Assembly (NCBI RefSeq): GCF_018474015.1
Contig: NZ_JAHCSG010000001.1
Location: 124,001 to 188,000 of the forward strand
Length of the DNA: 64,000 bases
Source: Williamsia sp. CHRR-6
Lineage (GTDB): Bacteria > Actinomycetota > Actinomycetes > Mycobacteriales > Mycobacteriaceae
Direction of reading: 5' to 3'
Made by a program: the position numbers and the translations under genes. Under the pieces are notes generated by a model. The model made no database searches and had not been told where the DNA came from. It saw nothing but the letters and a program-made list of their open reading frames with translations. Below are positions 56,231 to 64,000 of this stretch, one piece after another; positions within the stretch are counted from its first letter, which is position 1; each line of letters opens with the position of its first letter.

Positions 56231-56489
56231 GGTCACGCCTTTCCCGCCTGTTCGTTCACGCTTGTCGCGTACGCGTGCGCACACGCTGCAGAGGGCGACG
56301 CAGCGGGTCCACACGCTAGTACTACAGAGCGTAGACCAACTGGGACCCGCTGTGGCCATCGGGGTTTCCCGAACTCGGCATCGGGGTGCGGCATACTCGT
56401 GGCAGATCCGACCGGGGTCTGAGCTGGCACAACCTGGTCACCCGGAGTCGACGATCTCCCGGGGACCCCGACGAATCGAGGAACTTCGC

Positions 56490-58415
56490 GTGTGTGGCCT
56501 GCTGGGACTGTTGAGCAGCGCTGAATCGGCCGACAGCGCGAGAGACTCGGTGGCCGCCGCACTGCACTGCATGCGCCACCGCGGCCCCGACGACCCGGGT
56601 GTGTGGAACGACACCGATGTGGTGTTCGGCTTCAACCGGCTCTCGATCATCGACATCGCCCATTCCCACCAGCCGCTGCGCTGGGGGCCGCCGGAGTCAC
56701 CGGACCGCTACGCATTGGTCTTCAACGGCGAGATCTACAACTACCTCGAGTTGCGCGCGCAGCTCGCCGCCGACGAGGGTGCCCGGTTCCGCACCGAAGG
56801 TGACGGCGAGGCCATCGTCGCCGCCTTCCACCACTGGGGACCCGGCGCGGTGTCGCGCCTGCGCGGCATGTTCGCCTTCGCGATCTGGGATACCGAGACG
56901 CGCTCGATGTTCCTCGCGCGCGACCCGTTCGGGATCAAGCCGATGTTCATCGCCACCGGTCCCGGTGGCACCGTTTTCGGCAGCGAGAAGAAGAGTCTGC
57001 TCGAACTGCTCGGACAGGTGGGCCTCGGTGATGAACTCGACGCCCGCGCCATCGCCCACTACACCGTGTTGCAGTACGTGCCCGAGCCCGAGACCCTGCA
57101 CGCCTCGATCACCAGGCTGGAGTCGGGGACCTACGCCACGGTGACTCCGGGCACTCGCCCCCGCACGCACCGCTACTTCTCGCCGCAGTTCGAGTCCCGC
57201 CCGGTTCCTGCGGGTGCTGAGCAGCGTGTGTACGACCGGATCGCCGCGGCCCTGTCGGACTCGGTGGCCAAACACATGCGGGCCGACGTGACCGTTGGAT
57301 CGTTCCTGTCCGGCGGCATCGACTCGACCGCCATCGCGGCGCTGGCCATCGGCCACAACCCAGACCTCATCACCTTCACCACCGGTTTCGAACGCGAGGG
57401 CTACTCCGAGGTGGACGTGGCCGCAGAATCGGCGGAGGCGATCGGGGCGCGGCATGTGGTGAAGGTGGTCGGGCCGGCCGAGTTCGCCGCCGCCATTCCC
57501 CAGATCGCCTGGTACCTCGACGATCCGGTGGCCGATCCCGCACTGGTCCCTCTCTTCTTCGTGGCTCGCGAGGCCCGCAAACACGTGAAGGTGGTGTTGA
57601 GCGGCGAGGGGGCCGACGAATTGTTCGGCGGCTACACCATCTACAAGGAGCCGTTGTCGCTCAAGCCTTTCGAGCACCTACCCGCAGGACTACGACGCGC
57701 GGCGGGGCGTCTCTCACAACGGATTCCCGAAGGCACCCGTGGCAAGAGCCTGCTGCACCGCGGTTCGATGACCCTGGAGGAGCGCTACTACGGCAACGCG
57801 CGCAGCTTCGACGACGCACGCCTGCGGGCCGTGTTACGCGACTACCGGCCCGACTGGACGCACACCGACGTGACCGCGGCGATCTATGCGACCACCGTCG
57901 GCTGGGATCCGGTGGCCCGGATGCAGCACCTCGACCTGTTCACCTGGCTGCGCGGCGACATCCTCGTCAAGGCCGACAAGATCACCATGGCCAACTCGCT
58001 GGAGCTGCGGGTGCCATTCCTCGACCCCGAGGTGTTCGAGGTGGCACGGACCCTGCCCACCGATCAGAAGATCGCCGGTGGCACCACCAAGTACGCGCTG
58101 CGGCGCGCACTCGAGCAGATCGTGCCTGCGCATGTTCTGCACCGTAAGAAGCTGGGATTCCCCGTACCGCTTCGACATTGGCTGGCCGGCCCCGAACTGC
58201 ACGACTGGGCTCGAGAGACCATCGCCGCCTCGGGCACCGACCACATCTTCGACAAGTCCGCTGTCGCGACCATGCTCGACGAGCATCGCGCCGGCACGGT
58301 CGACAACAGTCGGCGGCTGTGGACGGTGCTGTTCTTCATGGTCTGGCACGCGATCTTCGTCGAGGGCACCATCACCCCGGACATCGACGAGCCGACCTAT
58401 CCGGTCGAGTTGTGA
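56490..58415 (+). CDS. asnB: Glutamine-hydrolysing asparagine synthetase AsnB
   Basis: A 641-aa class II glutamine amidotransferase. The GTG at 56490 is followed directly by the catalytic Cys2 (MCGLLGLLSS), which fixes the start, with GAGGA eight bases upstream. Glutaminase motifs: RHRGPDDPG, LVFNGEIYNY. Synthetase motifs: PP-loop FLSGGIDSTAIAAL, VLSGEGADELFGGY. By family, related proteins in Corynebacteriales (LtsA) amidate mDAP in peptidoglycan, so that role is possible. Position equals Rv2201. Confidence 0.93.
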   Translation: MCGLLGLLSSAESADSARDSVAAALHCMRHRGPDDPGVWNDTDVVFGFNRLSIIDIAHSHQPLRWGPPESPDRYALVFNGEIYNYLELRAQLAADEGARFRTEGDGEAIVAAFHHWGPGAVSRLRGMFAFAIWDTETRSMFLARDPFGIKPMFIATGPGGTVFGSEKKSLLELLGQVGLGDELDARAIAHYTVLQYVPEPETLHASITRLESGTYATVTPGTRPRTHRYFSPQFESRPVPAGAEQRVYDRIAAALSDSVAKHMRADVTVGSFLSGGIDSTAIAALAIGHNPDLITFTTGFEREGYSEVDVAAESAEAIGARHVVKVVGPAEFAAAIPQIAWYLDDPVADPALVPLFFVAREARKHVKVVLSGEGADELFGGYTIYKEPLSLKPFEHLPAGLRRAAGRLSQRIPEGTRGKSLLHRGSMTLEERYYGNARSFDDARLRAVLRDYRPDWTHTDVTAAIYATTVGWDPVARMQHLDLFTWLRGDILVKADKITMANSLELRVPFLDPEVFEVARTLPTDQKIAGGTTKYALRRALEQIVPAHVLHRKKLGFPVPLRHWLAGPELHDWARETIAASGTDHIFDKSAVATMLDEHRAGTVDNSRRLWTVLFFMVWHAIFVEGTITPDIDEPTYPVEL

Positions 58416-58497
58416 ACCACATCTGACCTACAGTCCGGTGGCGCTCTCCATCGTGCCGCGCCCAGCACCCGGAAGCGCAAAGCATGGTGACGCGTTG

Positions 58498-58530
58498 GAG
58501 TCCCGTCGAGCCGTGAGCTCGACGGGACTC
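58498..58530. terminator. Bidirectional terminator between asnB and adoK
   Basis: GAGTCCCGTCGAG-CCGTGAG-CTCGACGGGACTC: a perfect 13-base stem with a 7-base loop, in the middle of the 121-base gap between two convergent genes. Confidence 0.9.
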
Positions 58531-58536
58531 CGGCGA

Positions 58537-59689
<1,153 letters not shown>

Positions 59690-59717
59690 CAGCACCGACC
59701 CGCGGCCGGCGGAGGTC

Positions 59718-60089
59718 TCAGTTGAACGAGTCGCCGCAGGCGCAGCTGCCGGTGGCGTTCGGGTTGTCGATGGTGAAACCCTGTTTTTCGATGGTGTCGA
59801 CGAAGTCGATCGAGGCGCCCTGCACGTAGGGCGAGCTCATCCGGTCGACGGCGAGCTTGACGCCACCGAAGTCGGTGACGGTGTCGCCGTCGAGGCTGCG
59901 GTCGTCGAAGAACAGCTGATACCGCAGGCCGGCGCAACCGCCGGGTTGCACCGCGATGCGCAGGGCGAGGTCGTCACGACCCTCCTGGTCGAGCAACGCC
60001 TTGGCCTTGCTCGCGGCGGCATCGGTCAGGACCACACCGGTGGCAGTGGCCTCGTTGGTGGTGTCGACGGTCTGGTTCTCAACGGTCAT
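59718..60089 (-). CDS. A-type iron-sulfur cluster carrier (ErpA/HesB family)
   Basis: A 123-aa protein with the three conserved cysteines in GGCAGLRYQL and GSCACGDSF, plus LTDAAASKAKALL at the start of the fold. It delivers Fe-S clusters to target enzymes. Orthologous to Rv2204c. ATG at 60089 with GAGGAG about ten bases upstream. The 176 bases to the next gene hold its promoter region. Confidence 0.93.
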   Translation of the reverse strand: MTVENQTVDTTNEATATGVVLTDAAASKAKALLDQEGRDDLALRIAVQPGGCAGLRYQLFFDDRSLDGDTVTDFGGVKLAVDRMSSPYVQGASIDFVDTIEKQGFTIDNPNATGSCACGDSFN

Positions 60090-60265
60090 GGGGGCAGGTC
60101 TCCTCGCTTGCAGGCTTGCGACTCGTGGGCGGCGACACGGAAAGCATCTGAACGCGACTCGAGTCGTCATGCGTGTACAGACAACGGTACCCCCAGCGGT
60201 TCTGTTCCGCCGCGACCACCGAGGTGAGGCGCCCGAGGTGACCACGCTGTCGGTGTCATCACCCC

Positions 60266-61471
60266 TCACGGGTCCGGGCCCCAGGACCCGGCGATCTCGG
60301 CGGCGAGTCGTTGCAGCAGTTCACCGGCGCTGGTCATGGCGTGGTCGATGGAGTCGGCGACGTCGACGATGGCGTACGCGGCGTGGACACCACTCGCGGC
60401 GATCTCCGCCGACGACAGGGCGATCTGACCCGCCACGACCACGGTGTGCACGTGGTGATCGCGTGCGGTGCCGGCGACAGCGGCAACCACCTTGCCGCTC
60501 AGGGTCTGTCGATCGAACTTCCCCTCCCCGGTGATCACCAGATCGGATCCGGCCACGAGGCCCACGAGCCCGATCGCCTCGGCGATCACCGTGGCCCCGG
60601 ACACCCGCTGCCCGCCCAGTGCCAACAGCGCTGCCCCCAGGCCGCCGGCCGCACCCGCGCCGGGTAGCTGCGCCACATCACGACCGATGACCGCCGCGAT
60701 GGTGGCGCTCCAGCGGTCCAGCCGCTCCTCGAGGCGGGCGACCGTGGGCTCGTCTGCGCCCTTCTGCGGCCCGAACACCACTGCGGCACCGTCGACTCCA
60801 CACAGCGGGTTGTCCACATCCGAGGCCACCACGATGCGCACAGCGCCCATGCGTTCCCGCGCGGCCTGCAGCGCGTGTGCCGCGCGGTCGCCTGGCGGCC
60901 CCGACACCCTGTCGTCTGACAGCCCCGACACCCTGTCGTCTGACAGCCCCGACACCCTGTCGTCTGACAGCCCCGGCACCCTGTCGTCTGACAGCCCTGG
61001 CACATCGTCGACCGACAGTCCGGCGAGTGCGGCCACGGCACCCAGTCCGCCATCGGTGCTCGACGATCCACCCAGACCGACCACCACGCGCTGCACACCG
61101 GCCTCGAGCGCGATCGCGATCAACTCACCAACCCCGAATGTCGTTGCTCGCCAGGCGCTGTCGGGTGTCAGCTGCTCGATCAACGGAAGTCCACAGGCTT
61201 GTGCGCACTCGATGTAGCCAGTGGCGGTGGTCATGTCGAGCAGCCACCGCGCCTGCACCGGCTCCCCCAGCGGCCCGGTGACGCTCGCCGACATCGGGGT
61301 GCCGAGCCGACTGGCGAGGACGTCGACGAATCCCGGACCACCATCGGACAACGGCGCGCACACGATCTCGTCGGCCGGGCGGGCGTGGCGCCATCCCTTG
61401 GCGATCGCCTCAGCCGCAGCCACCGCGGTGAGGGTGTCTCCAAAGGAATCCGGCGCGATCAGGGCCCGCAT
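60266..61471 (-). CDS. Glycerate kinase (GlxK/GarK family) with internal repeat
   Basis: A 401-aa glycerate kinase: start MRALIAPDSFGDTLTAVAAAE, DGGPGFVD, VVGLGGSSSTDGGLGAVAAL, GPQKGADEP, and ITGEGKFDRQTLSGKV. Phosphorylates glycerate into glycolysis. After residue ~165, four to five copies of an 8-residue repeat (VSGLSDDR) enlarge a loop that is short in the family. The frame is intact through the repeat. Position equals Rv2205c. Confidence 0.92.
   Translation of the reverse strand: MRALIAPDSFGDTLTAVAAAEAIAKGWRHARPADEIVCAPLSDGGPGFVDVLASRLGTPMSASVTGPLGEPVQARWLLDMTTATGYIECAQACGLPLIEQLTPDSAWRATTFGVGELIAIALEAGVQRVVVGLGGSSSTDGGLGAVAALAGLSVDDVPGLSDDRVPGLSDDRVSGLSDDRVSGLSDDRVSGPPGDRAAHALQAARERMGAVRIVVASDVDNPLCGVDGAAVVFGPQKGADEPTVARLEERLDRWSATIAAVIGRDVAQLPGAGAAGGLGAALLALGGQRVSGATVIAEAIGLVGLVAGSDLVITGEGKFDRQTLSGKVVAAVAGTARDHHVHTVVVAGQIALSSAEIAASGVHAAYAIVDVADSIDHAMTSAGELLQRLAAEIAGSWGPDP
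60899..61018. repeat. 24-base in-frame tandem repeat in the glycerate kinase gene
   Basis: Unit CCCCGACACCCTGTCGTCTG plus ACAG at 60899-60922, 60923-60946, 60947-60970 and 60971-60994 (one base changed), with a degenerate fifth copy at 60995-61018. Each unit encodes the octapeptide VSGLSDDR or VPGLSDDR. Confidence 0.95.
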
Positions 61472-61583
61472 GGCGTGAGTATAGGAACGCCGTAACGGTT
61501 CGGCAGGGTGTGACGCACCATGTTCATCTCCGCTGTACGCACCGCCGATGTCGGCGAGCGCGGGCATCAAATATCCTGAACAC

Positions 61584-62264
61584 GTGAAGCTGCCCTGGAA
61601 GAACGACGACGCCGTCTCCGACGACCGATCGACGCGCGCCGAGCCCGGCACCTCCGGGTCGAGTGCGGGCACGACGACCGAGACTCGGCCGGGCACCACA
61701 CCGGGCAAAGGGCGCCCGACCCCGACCCGCCGGGAAGCTCAGGGTCGTCGTCGCGGCCCGGTCACCCCGGCGCCCCTGACGCGCGCCGAGGCCCGCGCAC
61801 GGCGCAAGGAACTCGGCAAGGAGAAGTTGACCCGCGAACAGCGCAAGAAGCGTTCCGACGAACGTCGCGCCGCCCGCAACGAGCAGCGCGAACGGATGAT
61901 GGACGGTGACGAGCGCTTCCTGATGCCTCGCGACAAAGGCCCTGTCCGCCGGTTCGCGCGCGACATCGTCGACTCGCGACGCAACCTCGCCGGACTGTTC
62001 ATGCCGTTTGCGGTCCTGCTCATCGTCGTCATGTTCTTGCCCGCCACCCAGGGCATCGCCACCCTGGTCATGCTGGTCTTCACCGTGTTCCTGATCGTGG
62101 ACGGGGTGATCCTGGGCCGCCTGGTCAACAAGCGGGTGCGAGAACGGTTCCCCGACACCATCGACGGGGGGTTCAAGCTCGGCTGGTACGCGTTCAGCCG
62201 TGCCATGCAAATGCGGTTCATGCGCGCGCCCCGCGCCCAGGTCAGCACCGGCGACGCGGTCTGA
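61584..62264 (+). CDS. DUF3043 membrane protein (Rv2206 type)
   Basis: A 226-aa protein starting KLPWKNDDA, with a long basic cytoplasmic region (RAEARARRKELGKEKLTREQ), the DUF3043 motif GDERFLMPRDKGPVRRFARD, two membrane helices (about 144-160 and 165-182), and a C-terminal amphipathic piece. Function unknown. GTG at 61584; it is divergent from the glycerate kinase across 112 bases. Confidence 0.9.
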   Translation: MKLPWKNDDAVSDDRSTRAEPGTSGSSAGTTTETRPGTTPGKGRPTPTRREAQGRRRGPVTPAPLTRAEARARRKELGKEKLTREQRKKRSDERRAARNEQRERMMDGDERFLMPRDKGPVRRFARDIVDSRRNLAGLFMPFAVLLIVVMFLPATQGIATLVMLVFTVFLIVDGVILGRLVNKRVRERFPDTIDGGFKLGWYAFSRAMQMRFMRAPRAQVSTGDAV

Positions 62265-62270
62265 CCCAGC

Positions 62271-64000
62271 ATGCGCACACTGGTGCTGGGTGGCATCCAC
62301 TCGGGCAAGTCGGCTCATGCCGAACACCTGATCGCAACCGCGCTGGCCGAGACCGGTGCGCAGCGGGTCCGATACGTGGCGACCGCTGCGACGCCCCCGA
62401 CCGGCGACCCCGAGTGGTCCCGGCGGATCGACCGCCATCGACGACGTCGACCCGCCTCGTGGTCGACGGTGGAGACCAGCGACCTCGCCGGCGAACTACG
62501 CACCGAACCGTCGGTCCCCACCCTCGTCGACGACCTGGGCAACTGGGTGTCGACCACGGTGGACGGCCTGGGCGGCTGGGATGATCTCGATCTCGACATC
62601 GGAGCGCAGATCGCTTCCGTGGCCGACGCGGTGGCTGCGTTCAGCGGAGAACTGGTCCTCGTCAGCCCCGAGGTCGGCTTGTCGCTGGTGGCTCCGACCC
62701 CGGCGGGGCGACGCTTCCAACAAGACCTCGGATCGCTCAATGCCGCAGTCGCGCAGGTCTGCGATCGTGTGGTGCTGGTGGTGGCCGGCCGGGTCATCGA
62801 GCTGACCGGGCGCGCCGAACAGCAGCTGGTGCTCGCGGACCGCGCGAGGACAGCGCAGGGGCCGCTCACGCCATCACCCGCACCCGCACCCGAGGCGACC
62901 ACGTCGGAGTCGCTCACACCCGAACCGACCCCTGCGGCTGCGGCCACCGCGCCATCTGTGTCGGCGAAATCGGCCGCACCCACAGCAGTCGCCCGCGTCG
63001 GCGATCACCACCGCGCACCCGACGAGTTCGATGTGATCGTGTCGCCGGATTCAGCGGTGGCACAGCAGGCCCGGCAGCGACAGGCGCAGCTCACCAAGCC
63101 AGCCGGGTCGCTGGGGCGTCTGGAGGAGATCTCGATCTGGGCGGCCTCCTGTCAGGGGGCCTGCCCGCCCGCACCGTTCGCCAACCCCACGGTGGTGGTG
63201 TTCGCAGGCGATCACGGTGTCGCCGCCGCGGGCGTGTCGGCCTATCCGCCGGAGGTGACGGCACAGATGGTCGGCGCGGTGGCTGCCGGCGGTGCCGCGG
63301 TGTCGGTGCTGGCCCGGCAGGTCGGTGCTCAGGTCCGGGTCGAGGACCTCGCGGTCGACGCCGACACCCCCGCCGAGCTCAGCCGCTTCAAGGTTCGCCG
63401 TGGGTCCGGCGACCTGCGCGTGCAGGACGCGTTGTCGGCCGACGAGGTCCGAGCAGCGGTGGCCAATGGCCGTGCGATCGCCGACGAACTCGTCGATGCG
63501 GGTGCGGATCTGGTGATCGCAGGCGACCTCGGCATCGGGAACACCACTCCCGCAGCCGTTCTCGTCGGAGTCCTGACCGACACCGAACCGGTGGTCGTGG
63601 TGGGTCGCGGCACCGGGATCGACGATGCGGGCTGGATCCGCAAGACCGCCGCCATCCGTGACGGCATGCGTCGCGGGCGGGCTGTGGTGCGCTCTCCGCT
63701 GGACCTGCTGGCTGCGGTCGCCGGTGCCGACCTTGCCGCCATGGCCGGGTTCTTGGCCCAGGCCGCATCGCGACGCACCCCGGTCATCCTCGACGGCGTG
63801 GTTGTGACCGCAGCCGCCCTGGTGGCCGAGGACCTGGCTCCTGGCGCCGCCCAGTGGTGGCTGGCCGGACACCGATCCGCCGAGCCCGCGCACTCTATCG
63901 CGTTGCGCCAGTTGGGACTCGACCCGGTCCTCGAGTTCGACATGCGACTCGGCGAGGGCAGCGGAGCGGTGCTGGCACTGCCCGTCGTCCAGGCCGCGGT
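62271..64000 (+). CDS. CobU-CobT fusion: adenosylcobinamide kinase and NaMN:DMB phosphoribosyltransferase (3' end beyond window)
   Basis: An uninterrupted frame from the ATG at 62271 to the window edge (576 complete codons). The N-terminal ~185 residues are CobU-like: Walker [13 protein letters not shown] (7-18), [10 protein letters not shown], and [16 protein letters not shown] ~55-residue Ala/Pro/Thr-rich linker follows. The second half is Cob[50 protein letters not shown] and [11 protein letters not shown]. Together they act on adenosylcobinamide and 5,6-dimethylbenzimidazole in B12 nucleotide-loop assembly. In M. tuberculosis cobU and cobT are separate. Starts six bases after the DUF3043 stop. 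Confidence 0.93.
   Translation, partial: MRTLVLGGIHSGKSAHAEHLIATALAETGAQRVRYVATAATPPTGDPEWSRRIDRHRRRRPASWSTVETSDLAGELRTEPSVPTLVDDLGNWVSTTVDGLGGWDDLDLDIGAQIASVADAVAAFSGELVLVSPEVGLSLVAPTPAGRRFQQDLGSLNAAVAQVCDRVVLVVAGRVIELTGRAEQQLVLADRARTAQGPLTPSPAPAPEATTSESLTPEPTPAAAATAPSVSAKSAAPTAVARVGDHHRAPDEFDVIVSPDSAVAQQARQRQAQLTKPAGSLGRLEEISIWAASCQGACPPAPFANPTVVVFAGDHGVAAAGVSAYPPEVTAQMVGAVAAGGAAVSVLARQVGAQVRVEDLAVDADTPAELSRFKVRRGSGDLRVQDALSADEVRAAVANGRAIADELVDAGADLVIAGDLGIGNTTPAAVLVGVLTDTEPVVVVGRGTGIDDAGWIRKTAAIRDGMRRGRAVVRSPLDLLAAVAGADLAAMAGFLAQAASRRTPVILDGVVVTAAALVAEDLAPGAAQWWLAGHRSAEPAHSIALRQLGLDPVLEFDMRLGEGSGAVLALPVVQAA

Noticed and set aside
60268-60290. A GC-rich inverted repeat (CGGGTCC/GGACCCG) considered as a terminator.
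   Set aside because: It lies within the last codons of the glycerate kinase gene and has no following T-rich tract.

Overview
The window reads as a high-GC chromosome segment of a mycolic-acid actinomycete (order Mycobacteriales), most likely Gordonia or a close relative such as Rhodococcus. The gene order follows, almost gene for gene, the Mycobacterium tuberculosis block that runs from next to wag31 (Rv2146c, yggT) to cobT (Rv2207). A meso-DAP type MurE, the PIM/LAM mannosyltransferases PimB' and MptA, a PknL kinase and an intrinsic-type AAC(2') fit this placement. Genus-level identity is inference; no rRNA or tRNA gene was recognised.

Region 1 (173-19042, all minus strand) is the division and cell wall (dcw) cluster, transcribed leftward: mraZ, rsmH, ftsL, ftsI, murE, a murF remnant, mraY, murD, ftsW, murG, murC, ftsQ, ftsZ, pgeF, yggS, sepF, yggT. 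Many neighbours overlap by 4 bases. Six phased GTGG-type boxes precede mraZ. The murF position holds only a 168-aa Mur-ligase C-terminal domain, with no ATP-binding domain. Region 2 (19404-20474) has a DUF3040 membrane protein and a HEPN-like protein.

Region 3 (20475-32269) is a mostly plus-strand operon opening with a GNAT acetyltransferase. Carotenoid genes (crtO-like, cruF-like, a GT2 glycosyltransferase, idsA, crtI, crtB) alternate with envelope genes (lppM, mptA). A perfect LexA/SOS box sits in the promoter region. A metF gene lies inside on the other strand.

Region 4 (32301-47857) contains the PknL kinase with its putative DNA-binding substrate, DAHP synthase, RNase AS, an acyltransferase, a ROK glucokinase, an ArsA-like protein with a broken P-loop, two SRPBCC-type proteins, PimB', a zinc-protease-like lipoprotein, two NlpC/P60 hydrolases (one behind a c-di-AMP riboswitch), a DnaQ-UvrC fusion and a stand-alone RAM domain.

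Region 5 (47884-58415) has trpD and the bc1-aa3 respiratory supercomplex genes (ctaE-qcrCAB on plus, ctaC-ctaF on minus), with an aac(2')-like gene between the two blocks, then asnB. Region 6 (58537-64000) has adenosine kinase, an A-type Fe-S carrier, glycerate kinase, a DUF3043 protein and a CobU-CobT fusion that runs off the window. Tandem repeats with a 24-base period occur at three loci (ftsW tail, mraY 3' end, glycerate kinase), with a weaker fourth near 40484.
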